Of a DNA stretch of 64,000 bases, positions 1 through 8,160 are shown in pieces. The DNA lies in the NCBI GenBank assembly GCA_044432725.1, contig JAWXUL010000004.1, positions 62,001 to 126,000 of the forward strand, in the 5' to 3' direction. The notes under the pieces were generated by a model that saw only the letters and a program-made list of their open reading frames with translations, searched no databases and was not told where the DNA came from. Positions within the stretch are counted from its first letter, which is position 1, and each line of letters begins with the position of its first letter. The DNA is from JAWXUK01 sp044432725. Its GTDB lineage: Bacteria > Bacillota > Clostridia > Oscillospirales > Oscillospiraceae. A program made the translations under genes and the position numbers.

Positions 1-1866
1 GAAAGTACTTCTGTTGTGGTAGGAGACGATTTCTTCCAAGGAACTGTGGCAATCACTCATCTTTTGGGCGAATTGACAGCAACAGTTTCTGATGCAAACA
101 CCAACGACTATACCATTTATTGGTCAGGCACAAGCTCTGTGGGTAGCGGAACAAGCTACACTCTGAAAGAAGAAGATTATGGAAACACTGTTCTTGTCAC
201 AGTTGTGGCAAACGAAACCAGTGGTTTCAGCGGAAGCTTCTCTTCTTCTATTAGCGTAGAATCAACAAAACCCTTTATTCCAGCAATCGAAGTCAAACCA
301 GGAGACGAGTCTGCCTATGTTTCATGGGAAACTCCTTTCCACGGTGGTACTCCATTACAAGATTATACCTTAACTGTCATTGATAAAGACGGAAACCATG
401 CTTATGGCTCTCCTTTCACAATCGGAAGCACATTGAAAAGCTTTACTGTGACAGGTTTGGAAAATGATCTTGTGTACACCTTTAAACTAATTGCTAAAAA
501 CGCACAAGGTACCAGCGCTTCTGAAGAAGTCACAGCAGTACCACGTTCTTCCAGTGACTCAGAAACAGAGGATGATGTCATTGTCAGCACAACAACAACC
601 ACTTATGTAGATGATGATGGAAACAATGTCACTGAAAAACTGGTTGTGGAAACAGATCTGACAGATTACTCTGTGAAAACAACACTTACCACAACAACAG
701 AAGGCCGTGACGGCTCTGTCACAGTAGAAAAAGTGATGGAAAAAGTTTCTAACACAGGCGAAATCCTTGAAAGCTCAAGAGATTATAGCTATACAGAGGA
801 AAATCTTAAAATCGTATACAATACCTATGAAGATAGCTATGAATCTTATGGCGACCTGACTGCAACTGTGACAAACAACGATAACGTCAAATTGCCAACT
901 TCTATGGTAGAAATGATTCATGAAAAAGGCGAAAGTACAGTTACCATTGTTGCTCCTAGTGCAGAAATCACCTTTGATGATGCAGCCCTAGCAGAAATTT
1001 GGGCAACAGTACATCCTGACTCTGATAGCACTTTCGAAGTGATTGCTAGATATTCTAGCCCTGAACTTTTCCCTGCATCCTTGCATGAACGTTTTGGTTC
1101 TGCCTTTGTGGTAGATCTGATTGTAAAAGTGGACGGCGTTGAAGTCAATGACTTTGGTGCTGGGAAAGCAACTGTTACACTTCCTTACCAACGTTCTGAT
1201 TTGACTGGCCATGTCAATGTGTATCATGTCGCAACGAATGGTGTAGTCACAAGCATGCCAGACACCATTTATCGCAACACAAATTATACCGTTACCTTTA
1301 CAACAAATCACTTCTCTTACTATGCAGTGATTGAAGAAGCAGGGGTGTTCTTTGATGTAAGCCCAACAGACTACTTCTATAACGCAGTGGTTTGGGCTGT
1401 GGAAACAGGTATTTCTTCTGGGACAAACGAAAACTATTACAGTCCTTATGAAATCAGCAACCGTGCACAAGTCATGACTATGCTTTGGAGTGCAGCGGGT
1501 AAACCAGCAACATCCTTTGACCCTGGCTTTGTAGATGTAAATCCAGATGATTATTACTATACAGCTGTCAACTGGGCATTCCAACGTGGCGTGACCGCAG
1601 GCTTTAGTGATGAATTCTTTGGCGCAATGCGTGAGTGCGACCGTGCTCAAATCGTGACTTTCTTGTGGAACATCAGCGGCAAACCTGTTGTAGACGATGA
1701 ACTCTATTTCAGTGACGTGGCTGTGGGAAGCTGGTATGCAGACGCTGTCCGTTGGGCAGTATCTGAAGGCATTACTGCAGGTACCACTGCTTCTACCTTC
1801 GAACCATTCACAGAATGTACACGTGCAGAAGTGGTAACATTTATCTACGCATTCCTAGGGAAATAA
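1..1866 (+). CDS. SLH-domain surface protein with fibronectin-like region, 5' end missing
   Basis: The frame is open from base 1, so the true start lies left of the window and the GTG at 16 need not be a start. The visible part (about 620 residues) has Ig/Fn3-like beta segments (roughly residues 90-180), a Thr-rich segment, an unassigned region, then three SLH repeats over the last 180 residues, recognisable by FFDVSPTDYFYNAV, FVDVNPDDYYYTAV and YFSDVAVGSWYADAV, each followed by an RAQ/RAE turn. SLH repeats anchor exported proteins to secondary cell-wall polymer, so this is probably an S-layer or surface-associated protein. Its ligand cannot be inferred. Confidence 0.85.
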   Translation, partial: ESTSVVVGDDFFQGTVAITHLLGELTATVSDANTNDYTIYWSGTSSVGSGTSYTLKEEDYGNTVLVTVVANETSGFSGSFSSSISVESTKPFIPAIEVKPGDESAYVSWETPFHGGTPLQDYTLTVIDKDGNHAYGSPFTIGSTLKSFTVTGLENDLVYTFKLIAKNAQGTSASEEVTAVPRSSSDSETEDDVIVSTTTTTYVDDDGNNVTEKLVVETDLTDYSVKTTLTTTTEGRDGSVTVEKVMEKVSNTGEILESSRDYSYTEENLKIVYNTYEDSYESYGDLTATVTNNDNVKLPTSMVEMIHEKGESTVTIVAPSAEITFDDAALAEIWATVHPDSDSTFEVIARYSSPELFPASLHERFGSAFVVDLIVKVDGVEVNDFGAGKATVTLPYQRSDLTGHVNVYHVATNGVVTSMPDTIYRNTNYTVTFTTNHFSYYAVIEEAGVFFDVSPTDYFYNAVVWAVETGISSGTNENYYSPYEISNRAQVMTMLWSAAGKPATSFDPGFVDVNPDDYYYTAVNWAFQRGVTAGFSDEFFGAMRECDRAQIVTFLWNISGKPVVDDELYFSDVAVGSWYADAVRWAVSEGITAGTTASTFEPFTECTRAEVVTFIYAFLGK

Positions 1867-1911
1867 TTTAATAGGTATTGTACAACAAACATGATGTAAA
1901 GACCTAGAAAA

Positions 1912-1946
1912 AACGGCTACAACTGATATGCTCAGTTGTAGCCGTT
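1912..1946 (+). terminator. Rho-independent terminator after the SLH gene
   Basis: Perfect 15-bp stem (1912-1926 with 1932-1946) around a 5-nt loop, followed by GATTTTTAT. It lies 46 bases after the stop codon. Confidence 0.85.
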
Positions 1947-2166
1947 GATTTTTATGAACGCTTTCAAAAAACAGGATACATAAGAGATTTCTCCAGACCA
2001 ATCTTTTTCTTCTGATTATGTTTCACTTTTTTAGTATCATTTAAGGTTCGAGGATTATAATCATCATTAGAAAAGTAATTTCTAATACTATAAAGAAAGG
2101 AAACAATAATGTTCAAAAACAGTAAAACAAGGTTCTCTAATGAAAAAATAAAAGGAGGGACTTATC

Positions 2167-2856
2167 ATGCTTGATTCAATCTTTGCATCTGCTATTGTAG
2201 GAGCAGAGATGGGGGGCATCACCCCACTAGCCTTTGCCATATGTATGGGCTCTGCCTTGGTCATTGGATTTATGATTTCGGTTTTCTATACCATTCACAA
2301 CCAATACACCAAAAGTTTTGTCATGACCCTTTGTACACTACCATGTGCTGTGGCGATGGTCATTATCATGGTCAACGGTAGTGTGGGGGTGGGAGTCGCT
2401 GTGGCAGGTGCCTTCAGCTTGATACGCTTTCGTTCTGTTCCCGGAACAGCGAAAGAAATCTCTGCCATCTTCTTGGCTATGGGCGCTGGCTTGGCAGTAG
2501 GATTGGGCTATGTTGCCTTTGCCTTTGTCTATGCTCTGTTCCTCTCTTGTGCAAACATGGCGCTGGCAATAAGTTCCTTTGGAGAGCCACAAAAAAATCA
2601 CCGCACTTTACTGATTACCATGCCAGAGCATTTAGATTACGGCACTGTTTTCCAAGACATTTTTCAGCAATATACCCTTTCAGCACAGCTTGTTGCTGTG
2701 AAAACAACAAGTATGGGTAGCTTATTCAAGCTAAGCTATGATGTCACCCTTGCCAAAGAAGAAGATGAAAAAGCTTTTTTAGATGAATTACGCTGTCGTA
2801 ATGGTAATTTAGAAATCAGTTTAACCAAACAAAGTATCGTAAATACAGAATTATAA
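2167..2856 (+). CDS. DUF4956-family membrane protein
   Basis: A 229-residue protein with several hydrophobic helices in the first 130 residues and a soluble C-terminal domain. The glycine-rich segment GVGVAVAGAFSLIRFRSVPG, followed by AKEISAIF, is characteristic of DUF4956 membrane proteins. An AAAGGAGGG site precedes the ATG. The family often sits beside VTC-type polyphosphate polymerases and CotH or beta-helix surface proteins. Here only the beta-helix partner follows (121 bp downstream); no polyphosphate polymerase is seen. Family call from motif and context; biochemical role unknown. Confidence 0.7.
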   Translation: MLDSIFASAIVGAEMGGITPLAFAICMGSALVIGFMISVFYTIHNQYTKSFVMTLCTLPCAVAMVIIMVNGSVGVGVAVAGAFSLIRFRSVPGTAKEISAIFLAMGAGLAVGLGYVAFAFVYALFLSCANMALAISSFGEPQKNHRTLLITMPEHLDYGTVFQDIFQQYTLSAQLVAVKTTSMGSLFKLSYDVTLAKEEDEKAFLDELRCRNGNLEISLTKQSIVNTEL

Positions 2857-2976
2857 AAGGAAAAGTTTTCACAAAAAGAAACACTCTTTTGGAAAAAAGA
2901 AAACAGATAAAGGCTCTTGTCAATAAGTGTCTTTTGAAGTTCACATCAATAAATTTTTAAATTAGGAGATATTATT

Positions 2977-5274
2977 ATGAACAATTTAGGTATGGCGACC
3001 TCTTTGCTACTGGCAGTTTTTTTCACAGGATGTGCAACAGCAGATACAACTGAAACACCTAGCACCACAAGCACTAGCGAGCAATCATCATCTTCTTTGG
3101 AAAGCACCCCATTAAGCTATAACTCTGGTATTCTCAGTTCCCTTTCCTCTGACGATTTTTTTTCCAGTCGTGATTATCGAACCACTCTGGATTCTGAAAG
3201 CCCAGTCACCTTGACTTTTTCTGGGAGCAGCATCACAGCAGATGGCGACGGTGTAGTGATTTCTGGCTCTACTGTTACCATTGTGGAAGAAGGCACTTAT
3301 ATTTTAACAGGCTCTTTGACAGAAGGGCAAGTCATTGTGGATATGGCAGATGAAACTCATAAAGCTCAACTTGTCTTGGATAATGTCACCATTCAAAACA
3401 GCAAAACAGCAGCCATTCACGCACCTGTGGCTGATAAACTCTTTATCACCATGGTAGAAGGTTCCGAAAATCATTTTGACATTGCCATTGACAACGATGA
3501 TTCCGTGGATGCTGGTATTTTTGCTCGTTGCGACTTAACTTTAAATGGAGAAGGTACCCTTCATATTCAAATGACAAAGGGCGATGGGGTGGTGGGGAAA
3601 GACGAATTGACCATCACTTCAGGGACTTATCATGTCACAGGAGATGGTCATGGGATGGATGCAAACGACTCCATTGCCATTGCAGGTGGTACCTTTGTTT
3701 TCGATGTGGAAAAAGATGGTTTTCATTGTGAGCATAGCGACAATGAAAGCAAAGGAAATATTTATGTCTTAGATGGTAACTTTACTTTGAATGTCCTAAG
3801 AGATGGTTTTGATGCCAGTGGATTTTTGGAAATCAATGATGGTTATTTTGACATCACCACCAATGGAGGTTGGGAGTCTGCACCTGTGAAAGTTGCAGCC
3901 GTCAACACACATGGTGGTGGCAGAACAACAACCACTCCAAATACAATGAACTCCGGAAATCAGCAAAGCCAAATGGGGGGAGAATCTCCTGATATGGATG
4001 CCATGATGGCTATGGGAGAAGAAATGGCGGGTCAAATGGACCAACGTGACCAAGGGCAAATATTCCAAGGAACACAAGGACAAATGGGTGGCATGGGTCA
4101 AATGGAAATTCCGGAAGGTATGGAAATGCAACAAGGGATGCAAGGCATGGAAATGCAACAAGGGATGCAAGGCATGGAAATGCAACAAGGGATGCAACAA
4201 GGGATGCAACAAGGGATGCAAGGCATGGAAATGCAACAAGGAATGCAAGGTATGGCAATGCCAGAAGGCATGGAGTTCCCTGAGGGGATCGAGCTGCCAG
4301 AGGGTTTTGACCCTAACGACCCAACGACCTTTACACCAGAAGTACTGGAAAGCATCATGGCACAAATGACACCAGAAATGATGGAGGAAATGCGAACAGC
4401 CATGACAGGTGGCATGCCATCAGACACAGGAGTCACTTATGTAGTGGATGGAGAAGAGGACGAAACACTGGAAAACAGCACAAAAGGTTTGAAGGCAGTG
4501 GGAGATTTGCGTATTTACGGAGGTGTTTTCATTTTGGATTGCTATGACGACGCAATCCACGGTGACAGCAGAGTGGAAATTCACGGTGGGGACTATACCA
4601 TTGGAACAGCAGACGACGCAATCCACGCCAACTGGGAAACAGTTATCTCAGGAGGGAATATCATCATTGAAAATTGTTTCGAAGGTATCGAAGGACAAAG
4701 AATCGACATTTCTGGTGGCTATATTGATATGTATTGTGGAGATGATGGCATCAACGCAGCCACAGGTGCCACAGATCCAGAGAACAGCAGTATTACCCTC
4801 AACATTTCTGGAGGGACCATCATTATGGATACCAACAAAGAAGGGGACGGCGTGGACTCTAACGGTAGTATCTTGATCACTGGGGGAGATTTGTTGATTT
4901 CCAGCACCACAGATGCAAGAGATACCCAACTTGATTCTCAGTATGACTCTATTATCACTGGGGGGAGTTTTGTAGCAACAGGAAGCAATTCAGGTACCAT
5001 TCAAAACTTTGATGGAGAATCTACCCAAGGAAGTATTTTAGTGGTTTTATCCTCTGTCACCTCTGGTCAAGTCACTTTAACAGACAGTGAAGGAACGGTT
5101 TTAGTAGATTTTCTCCCTGTGAAAGACTATCAATCAGTGACCATTAGTATCCCTGAACTCGCCGTTGGCGAAACTTATACTTTGATGGCAGGGGAGCACA
5201 GCGAGACCATCAACATGGAATCTCTCCAATCTGGAACTTCCACTGGATCTGGTTCCATGGGGAACAGAAGATAA
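2977..5274 (+). CDS. Lipoprotein with Cthe_2159-like beta-helix domain and Met/Gln-rich insert
   Basis: A 765-residue exported lipoprotein. The N-terminus carries a signal peptide ending in a lipobox-like FTGC (Cys about 19), then a Ser/Thr linker. Repeated G-G-x-(F/Y/I) turns (ISGSTVTIVEEGTY, DDAIHGDSRVEIHGGDY, DDGINAATGA) are typical of the right-handed beta-helix carbohydrate-binding family named after Cthe_2159 of Clostridium thermocellum, which binds acidic polysaccharides. The helix is split near residues 325-480 by a low-complexity insert of tandem GMEMQQGMQ units. RBS AGGAGAT precedes the ATG. Probably surface-exposed; ligand unknown. Confidence 0.75.
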   Translation: MNNLGMATSLLLAVFFTGCATADTTETPSTTSTSEQSSSSLESTPLSYNSGILSSLSSDDFFSSRDYRTTLDSESPVTLTFSGSSITADGDGVVISGSTVTIVEEGTYILTGSLTEGQVIVDMADETHKAQLVLDNVTIQNSKTAAIHAPVADKLFITMVEGSENHFDIAIDNDDSVDAGIFARCDLTLNGEGTLHIQMTKGDGVVGKDELTITSGTYHVTGDGHGMDANDSIAIAGGTFVFDVEKDGFHCEHSDNESKGNIYVLDGNFTLNVLRDGFDASGFLEINDGYFDITTNGGWESAPVKVAAVNTHGGGRTTTTPNTMNSGNQQSQMGGESPDMDAMMAMGEEMAGQMDQRDQGQIFQGTQGQMGGMGQMEIPEGMEMQQGMQGMEMQQGMQGMEMQQGMQQGMQQGMQGMEMQQGMQGMAMPEGMEFPEGIELPEGFDPNDPTTFTPEVLESIMAQMTPEMMEEMRTAMTGGMPSDTGVTYVVDGEEDETLENSTKGLKAVGDLRIYGGVFILDCYDDAIHGDSRVEIHGGDYTIGTADDAIHANWETVISGGNIIIENCFEGIEGQRIDISGGYIDMYCGDDGINAATGATDPENSSITLNISGGTIIMDTNKEGDGVDSNGSILITGGDLLISSTTDARDTQLDSQYDSIITGGSFVATGSNSGTIQNFDGESTQGSILVVLSSVTSGQVTLTDSEGTVLVDFLPVKDYQSVTISIPELAVGETYTLMAGEHSETINMESLQSGTSTGSGSMGNRR
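4114..4260 (+). repeat. In-frame tandem repeat encoding GMEMQQ/GMQ units
   Basis: Near-identical 27-base units (and a 12-base short form) encode runs of GMEMQQGMQ within the beta-helix lipoprotein. Met and Gln make up most of the segment. Length variation between strains would be expected from slippage. Long frames on the other strand here are repeat shadows. Confidence 0.9.
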
Positions 5275-5342
5275 GAAGATAGGAAATGCTTTTCTGTCCT
5301 GAAAATAAGCTTTGAAACTCCTTTCAAGGAAAGGAAGAAAAT

Positions 5343-5384
5343 GGACTCTCTTTCTGCATTAAAAGATGAGCAGAAAGGGAGTCC
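5343..5384 (+). terminator. Terminator after the beta-helix lipoprotein gene
   Basis: 15-bp stem with one G-U pair (5343-5357 with 5370-5384) followed by TTTGTTTT. It lies between convergent genes. Confidence 0.75.
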
Positions 5385-5414
5385 TTTGTTTTCGTATCGG
5401 AAGAAGTTATGGGC

Positions 5415-6062
5415 TTACAACAATTCAAATTGGTTCTTGTGGAATAACAAAATACCTTCTTTTTGCATTCTGGATAATTCGGCAGACAATGCGCTTCGGT
5501 CCACAGCAATATAGTTTGCCATTTCTTCACGATTCAGGTCAATAATTATTTTTCCTTTTCCCTTGGAGCCTAAAAAAGCTAAAATCTTTTCTCTGGTGCT
5601 ACGTTTGGAAAGAATTTCTACTTTCTCGCTCATAGAGACGCATTTCAAGGCAATCATTTTCAGCAGATTTTCCACCAGCTTTCCATGAAATCCACAGGAA
5701 TGGTCACAGGTTTTTAAAATCTTTTGATAGTTTAAGAATAGGATTTTACTTTCCTCTTTGGCTTCCACTGTCACTGGGGAATGGAGGAGATCAGCACAAG
5801 GAAATACCTCTGCGAAGGTATCCCCCACAGAGATATGGGCAAGGATGGTTCGATTTCCATGGATATCTTCTTGAAAAACCTTCACAGAACCAGAGAGCAC
5901 CAGACCAATCTGTTCAATCTTTTCTCCACTGAGAAAAATTACATCTCTTTTTTCGTAGTCTTTGGTAAATCCCCCCAAACAAGCGAGGATAGAGTGAAAT
6001 TCCTCTTGATTCAAATGGTGAAAGAGAGGATTATCTTTTACCACTGGATAATAATCTTCCAT
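5415..6062 (-). CDS. Crp/Fnr-family transcriptional regulator
   Basis: A 215-residue regulator. The first half is a cyclic-nucleotide-binding beta-roll (GLVLSGSVKVFQED, then ISVGDTFAEVF). The C-terminal winged helix contains the NREEMANYIAVDRSALSAEL recognition segment. The start at 6062 is preferred because GAAAGGAAAATATA precedes it; the frame extends further upstream without a ribosome site. It is divergent from a ferredoxin-like gene and the shared region holds a palindrome that may be its operator. A redox or metabolic role is plausible, but the effector is unknown: there is no obvious CxxC iron-sulfur ligand cluster near the N-terminus. Confidence 0.85.
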   Translation of the reverse strand: MEDYYPVVKDNPLFHHLNQEEFHSILACLGGFTKDYEKRDVIFLSGEKIEQIGLVLSGSVKVFQEDIHGNRTILAHISVGDTFAEVFPCADLLHSPVTVEAKEESKILFLNYQKILKTCDHSCGFHGKLVENLLKMIALKCVSMSEKVEILSKRSTREKILAFLGSKGKGKIIIDLNREEMANYIAVDRSALSAELSRMQKEGILLFHKNQFELL

Positions 6063-6105
6063 TATATTTTCCTTTCGTTGTAAAAACAACATATTTTTTT
6101 CTTTG

Positions 6106-6134
6106 ATTGTAGCATAATAGAAAGGAAAGGTCAA
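6106..6134 (-). promoter_or_regulatory. Promoter of the Crp/Fnr regulator gene
   Basis: On the minus strand, -35 TTGACC (6129-6134) and -10 TACAAT (6106-6111) are separated by 17 bases. Confidence 0.65.
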
Positions 6135-6136
6135 GA

Positions 6137-6159
6137 TTGAAAGAAATCTTATCTTTCAA
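6137..6159. promoter_or_regulatory. Palindromic candidate operator for the Crp/Fnr regulator
   Basis: TTGAAAGA-N7-TCTTTCAA is a perfect 8-bp inverted repeat lying immediately upstream of the regulator's -35 box and within the divergent intergenic region, where an autoregulatory Crp/Fnr site would be expected. Confidence 0.5.
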
Positions 6160-6240
6160 AATTTGAAAAATAAGGAAAAATTCCTTCTTAGTTCTCTTGT
6201 TTGCTGGAACGAGGGAGCAGAATGTGTAGAGGAGAAAGAA

Positions 6241-6906
6241 ATGAGCAGAGAAAAAATAATCATTGACAGAGAGAAGTGCGTGGGCTGTGGTTTGTGCGCA
6301 AGCACTTGTCATCAAGCAGCCATTGCCATGGTGGATGGCAAAGCGACGGTGATTGCTGAGGATATATGTGATGGTCTGGGCAGATGTTTGCCTGTTTGTC
6401 CTGTGTCAGCAATCTCGTTTTCTAAAGAAGAAAAAAAGATAGACAGAGAAATCTCTGTCTCCTGTCCAAGTATATCAGAAAAAATCATAGAGCCACCTGA
6501 AACAGATGGGGAAAAAGGGTCGCCTTCAGCGTTAAAACAATGGCCCTTACAAATTAAATTAGTACCCACAAAAGCACCCTATTTTGAAAAAGCCCCCTTG
6601 CTTGTGGCTGCAGATTGTTCTGCTTTTGCCTATGGAAATTTTCATCAGGAATTTATGAAAAACAAAGTGACCATCATTGGCTGTCCTAAATTGGACGAAG
6701 TAGATTACTCTATGAAATTAACGGAGATATTGGCAGAAAACGAGATCAAATCTGTGACAGTGGTACGCATGGAAGTCCCTTGTTGTGGAGGCATCGAGAA
6801 TGCAGTGGTAACAGCTTTGAAACACAGTGGGAAAATGCTTCCCTGTGAGGTGGTAACACTGTCTATTGAGGGGCAGATATTAGGAAAATCAATCAGAAAT
6901 TGTTAA
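6241..6906 (+). CDS. 4Fe-4S dicluster ferredoxin-like protein
   Basis: A 221-residue protein. The N-terminal 65 residues hold two ferredoxin-type motifs: CVGCGLCASTC, and a second variant with cysteines in GLGRCLPVCPVSAI. The remainder is an alpha/beta domain with VAADCSAFAYGNFH, IIGCPKLDEVDY and VPCCGGIENAV, whose cysteines may bind another cluster. The ATG at 6241 follows AGAGGAGA; an in-frame TTG at 6163 lacks a ribosome site. It is divergent from the Crp/Fnr regulator. This kind of pair is often seen near hybrid-cluster protein genes in Clostridia, but none is present here. Confidence 0.8.
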   Translation: MSREKIIIDREKCVGCGLCASTCHQAAIAMVDGKATVIAEDICDGLGRCLPVCPVSAISFSKEEKKIDREISVSCPSISEKIIEPPETDGEKGSPSALKQWPLQIKLVPTKAPYFEKAPLLVAADCSAFAYGNFHQEFMKNKVTIIGCPKLDEVDYSMKLTEILAENEIKSVTVVRMEVPCCGGIENAVVTALKHSGKMLPCEVVTLSIEGQILGKSIRNC

Positions 6907-6951
6907 GGAACACTGATTTTGCTGATGTTCAGAGATATTTTGATAAAAAAA

Positions 6952-6976
6952 TAAGGAATCCAAAAAGGATTCCTTA
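6952..6976 (-). terminator. Bidirectional terminator hairpin
   Basis: 10-bp stem (6952-6961 with 6967-6976) between convergent genes. Read on the minus strand it is followed by TTTTTTATC, so it best serves the acidic protein gene; read on plus it follows the ferredoxin gene. Confidence 0.7.
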
Positions 6977-7019
6977 CTTTATCAGTATACTTGGCTACTT
7001 CAGAGCAAGTCAATCTGTA

Positions 7020-7850
7020 TTAATAGACTCGGCTACTTTGGAGCAAGCCCATCCAAGATTGGGTATCGCTAAATCCAGTGGCGTTGTCACCTAGTAATGC
7101 AGTAACATCACTTGCTACAGCGTCTGATTCTGCTAAAAAGGCTTGCAAATCAAAGCTTTCACTGCTGTCCTCGTCTGTATTCACATTAGGGGTGGCACTG
7201 GCTGATGTATTGGCGCTACTTGATTCAGCATCTGCTGTTTCACGATATTGAGCAAGCCAAGCTGAGGGATCATAAGTTTCCGTATTTTCTGGGTCAGTGG
7301 GGTCTGCTACTTCGGGTTCTGCTGGAGTTGTCACCTCTGGAGCAGAGGCATCTGGTTCTGTGGGAGTTGTCGCTTCTGGGTCTGCCACTTCTGGTTCTGG
7401 ATTTACTTCAGGAGTGCTTGTAGAGCCAGCTGAGCCAGGACCGATTTCGTTGGGATTGGGATTAGCCTTTTCATCACGATAGGCTTTCAGCCAAGCTTCT
7501 GGGTCATAGGTTTCCATATTGCTGGCATCTGTGGGGTCAATCAGCTCCTCTGGAATGGCTGCTTCTGGGGCTTGGTCGATTTCGGGCATCACAGTGGGAG
7601 AACCATAGGTTCCATCCATGTTGTCCACTTCTGGTTCGTCGCCCACCACCAAATCAGATGTAGTCGCCATGCTTTCCAGATAGTCCAGACCCTCTTGGGA
7701 GGGGGTATAGCTGTCATATTTGGGCGCTACTTTTTCAGGAGCCTCTGTTTGGGGATTTCCCTGAGGGGCTTGTCTCACAGGGGAGACAGGGGAAACTTTG
7801 TTCATGCCTTGTACGGAGTTCATGTTATTTTGTAATCCTAATAAATTCAT
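7020..7850 (-). CDS. Acidic Pro/Glu/Thr-rich repeat protein, unknown function
   Basis: A 276-residue protein without a clear signal peptide or membrane segment. It is dominated by Pro, Glu, Thr, Asp and Ala. Two copies of ETYDP(E/S)AWL followed by a (K/Q)(A/Q)YRE(T) tail, about 95 residues apart, flank a PEV/EPE-rich linker. The ATG at 7850 follows GAAAGGAGGG with good spacing; an in-frame extension to 7868 would overlap that site. Upstream lie a -10 box and two direct repeats of LytTR type, suggesting control by an AgrA-like regulator. No family recognised. Confidence 0.7.
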   Translation of the reverse strand: MNLLGLQNNMNSVQGMNKVSPVSPVRQAPQGNPQTEAPEKVAPKYDSYTPSQEGLDYLESMATTSDLVVGDEPEVDNMDGTYGSPTVMPEIDQAPEAAIPEELIDPTDASNMETYDPEAWLKAYRDEKANPNPNEIGPGSAGSTSTPEVNPEPEVADPEATTPTEPDASAPEVTTPAEPEVADPTDPENTETYDPSAWLAQYRETADAESSSANTSASATPNVNTDEDSSESFDLQAFLAESDAVASDVTALLGDNATGFSDTQSWMGLLQSSRVY

Positions 7851-7884
7851 AATGAACCCTCCTTTCAAAATATTGCTATACTAT

Positions 7885-7890
7885 ATTATA
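7885..7890 (-). promoter_or_regulatory. -10 box of the acidic protein gene
   Basis: TATAAT on the minus strand, 35 bases upstream of the ATG. The sequence 17 bases upstream (GTTTTT) is a poor -35, consistent with an activator-dependent promoter. Confidence 0.55.
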
Positions 7891-7920
7891 CCACAAGAAA
7901 GCAGTATAAAAACAAAAATA

Positions 7921-7952
7921 GGGTGAATGGTCGAAAATCAGGGGCGAATGGT
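7921..7952 (-). promoter_or_regulatory. LytTR-type direct repeats (candidate operator)
   Basis: Plus-strand copies GGGTGAATGGT (7921-7931) and GGGCGAATGGT (7942-7952) differ at one base and are offset by exactly 21 bp, the two-helical-turn spacing typical of AgrA/LytTR binding sites. The nearer copy ends about 30 bases upstream of the -10 box. Confidence 0.55.
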
Positions 7953-8160
7953 TCTTTTAAAATTTTCTCCAATCACTTTTTCAAATAAACTCGTAGAAAT
8001 ATTTTTATCGCTGTTATGATATGGATTGATTCTTTCGTGGTATTCCCACTGTTTTACCAAGGAGTGTGAGGAATTCTGTTCTTGAATTGTGCTGTGAAAT
8101 GTGGTAAAGTAGAGAGACAGGGTCTTGGATTGAAACTCAGCAGAGAAAGGAGTGGGAAGG

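Noticed and set aside
1946..1966. Catabolite-repression (cre) site near 1955 and near 63645
   Set aside because: Both resemble the cre core but have wrong spacing or mismatches at fixed positions.
3796..4436. Long His/Leu- or Cys/Pro-rich frames opposite the Met/Gln repeat
   Set aside because: They are shadows of a periodic sequence and have no ribosome sites.
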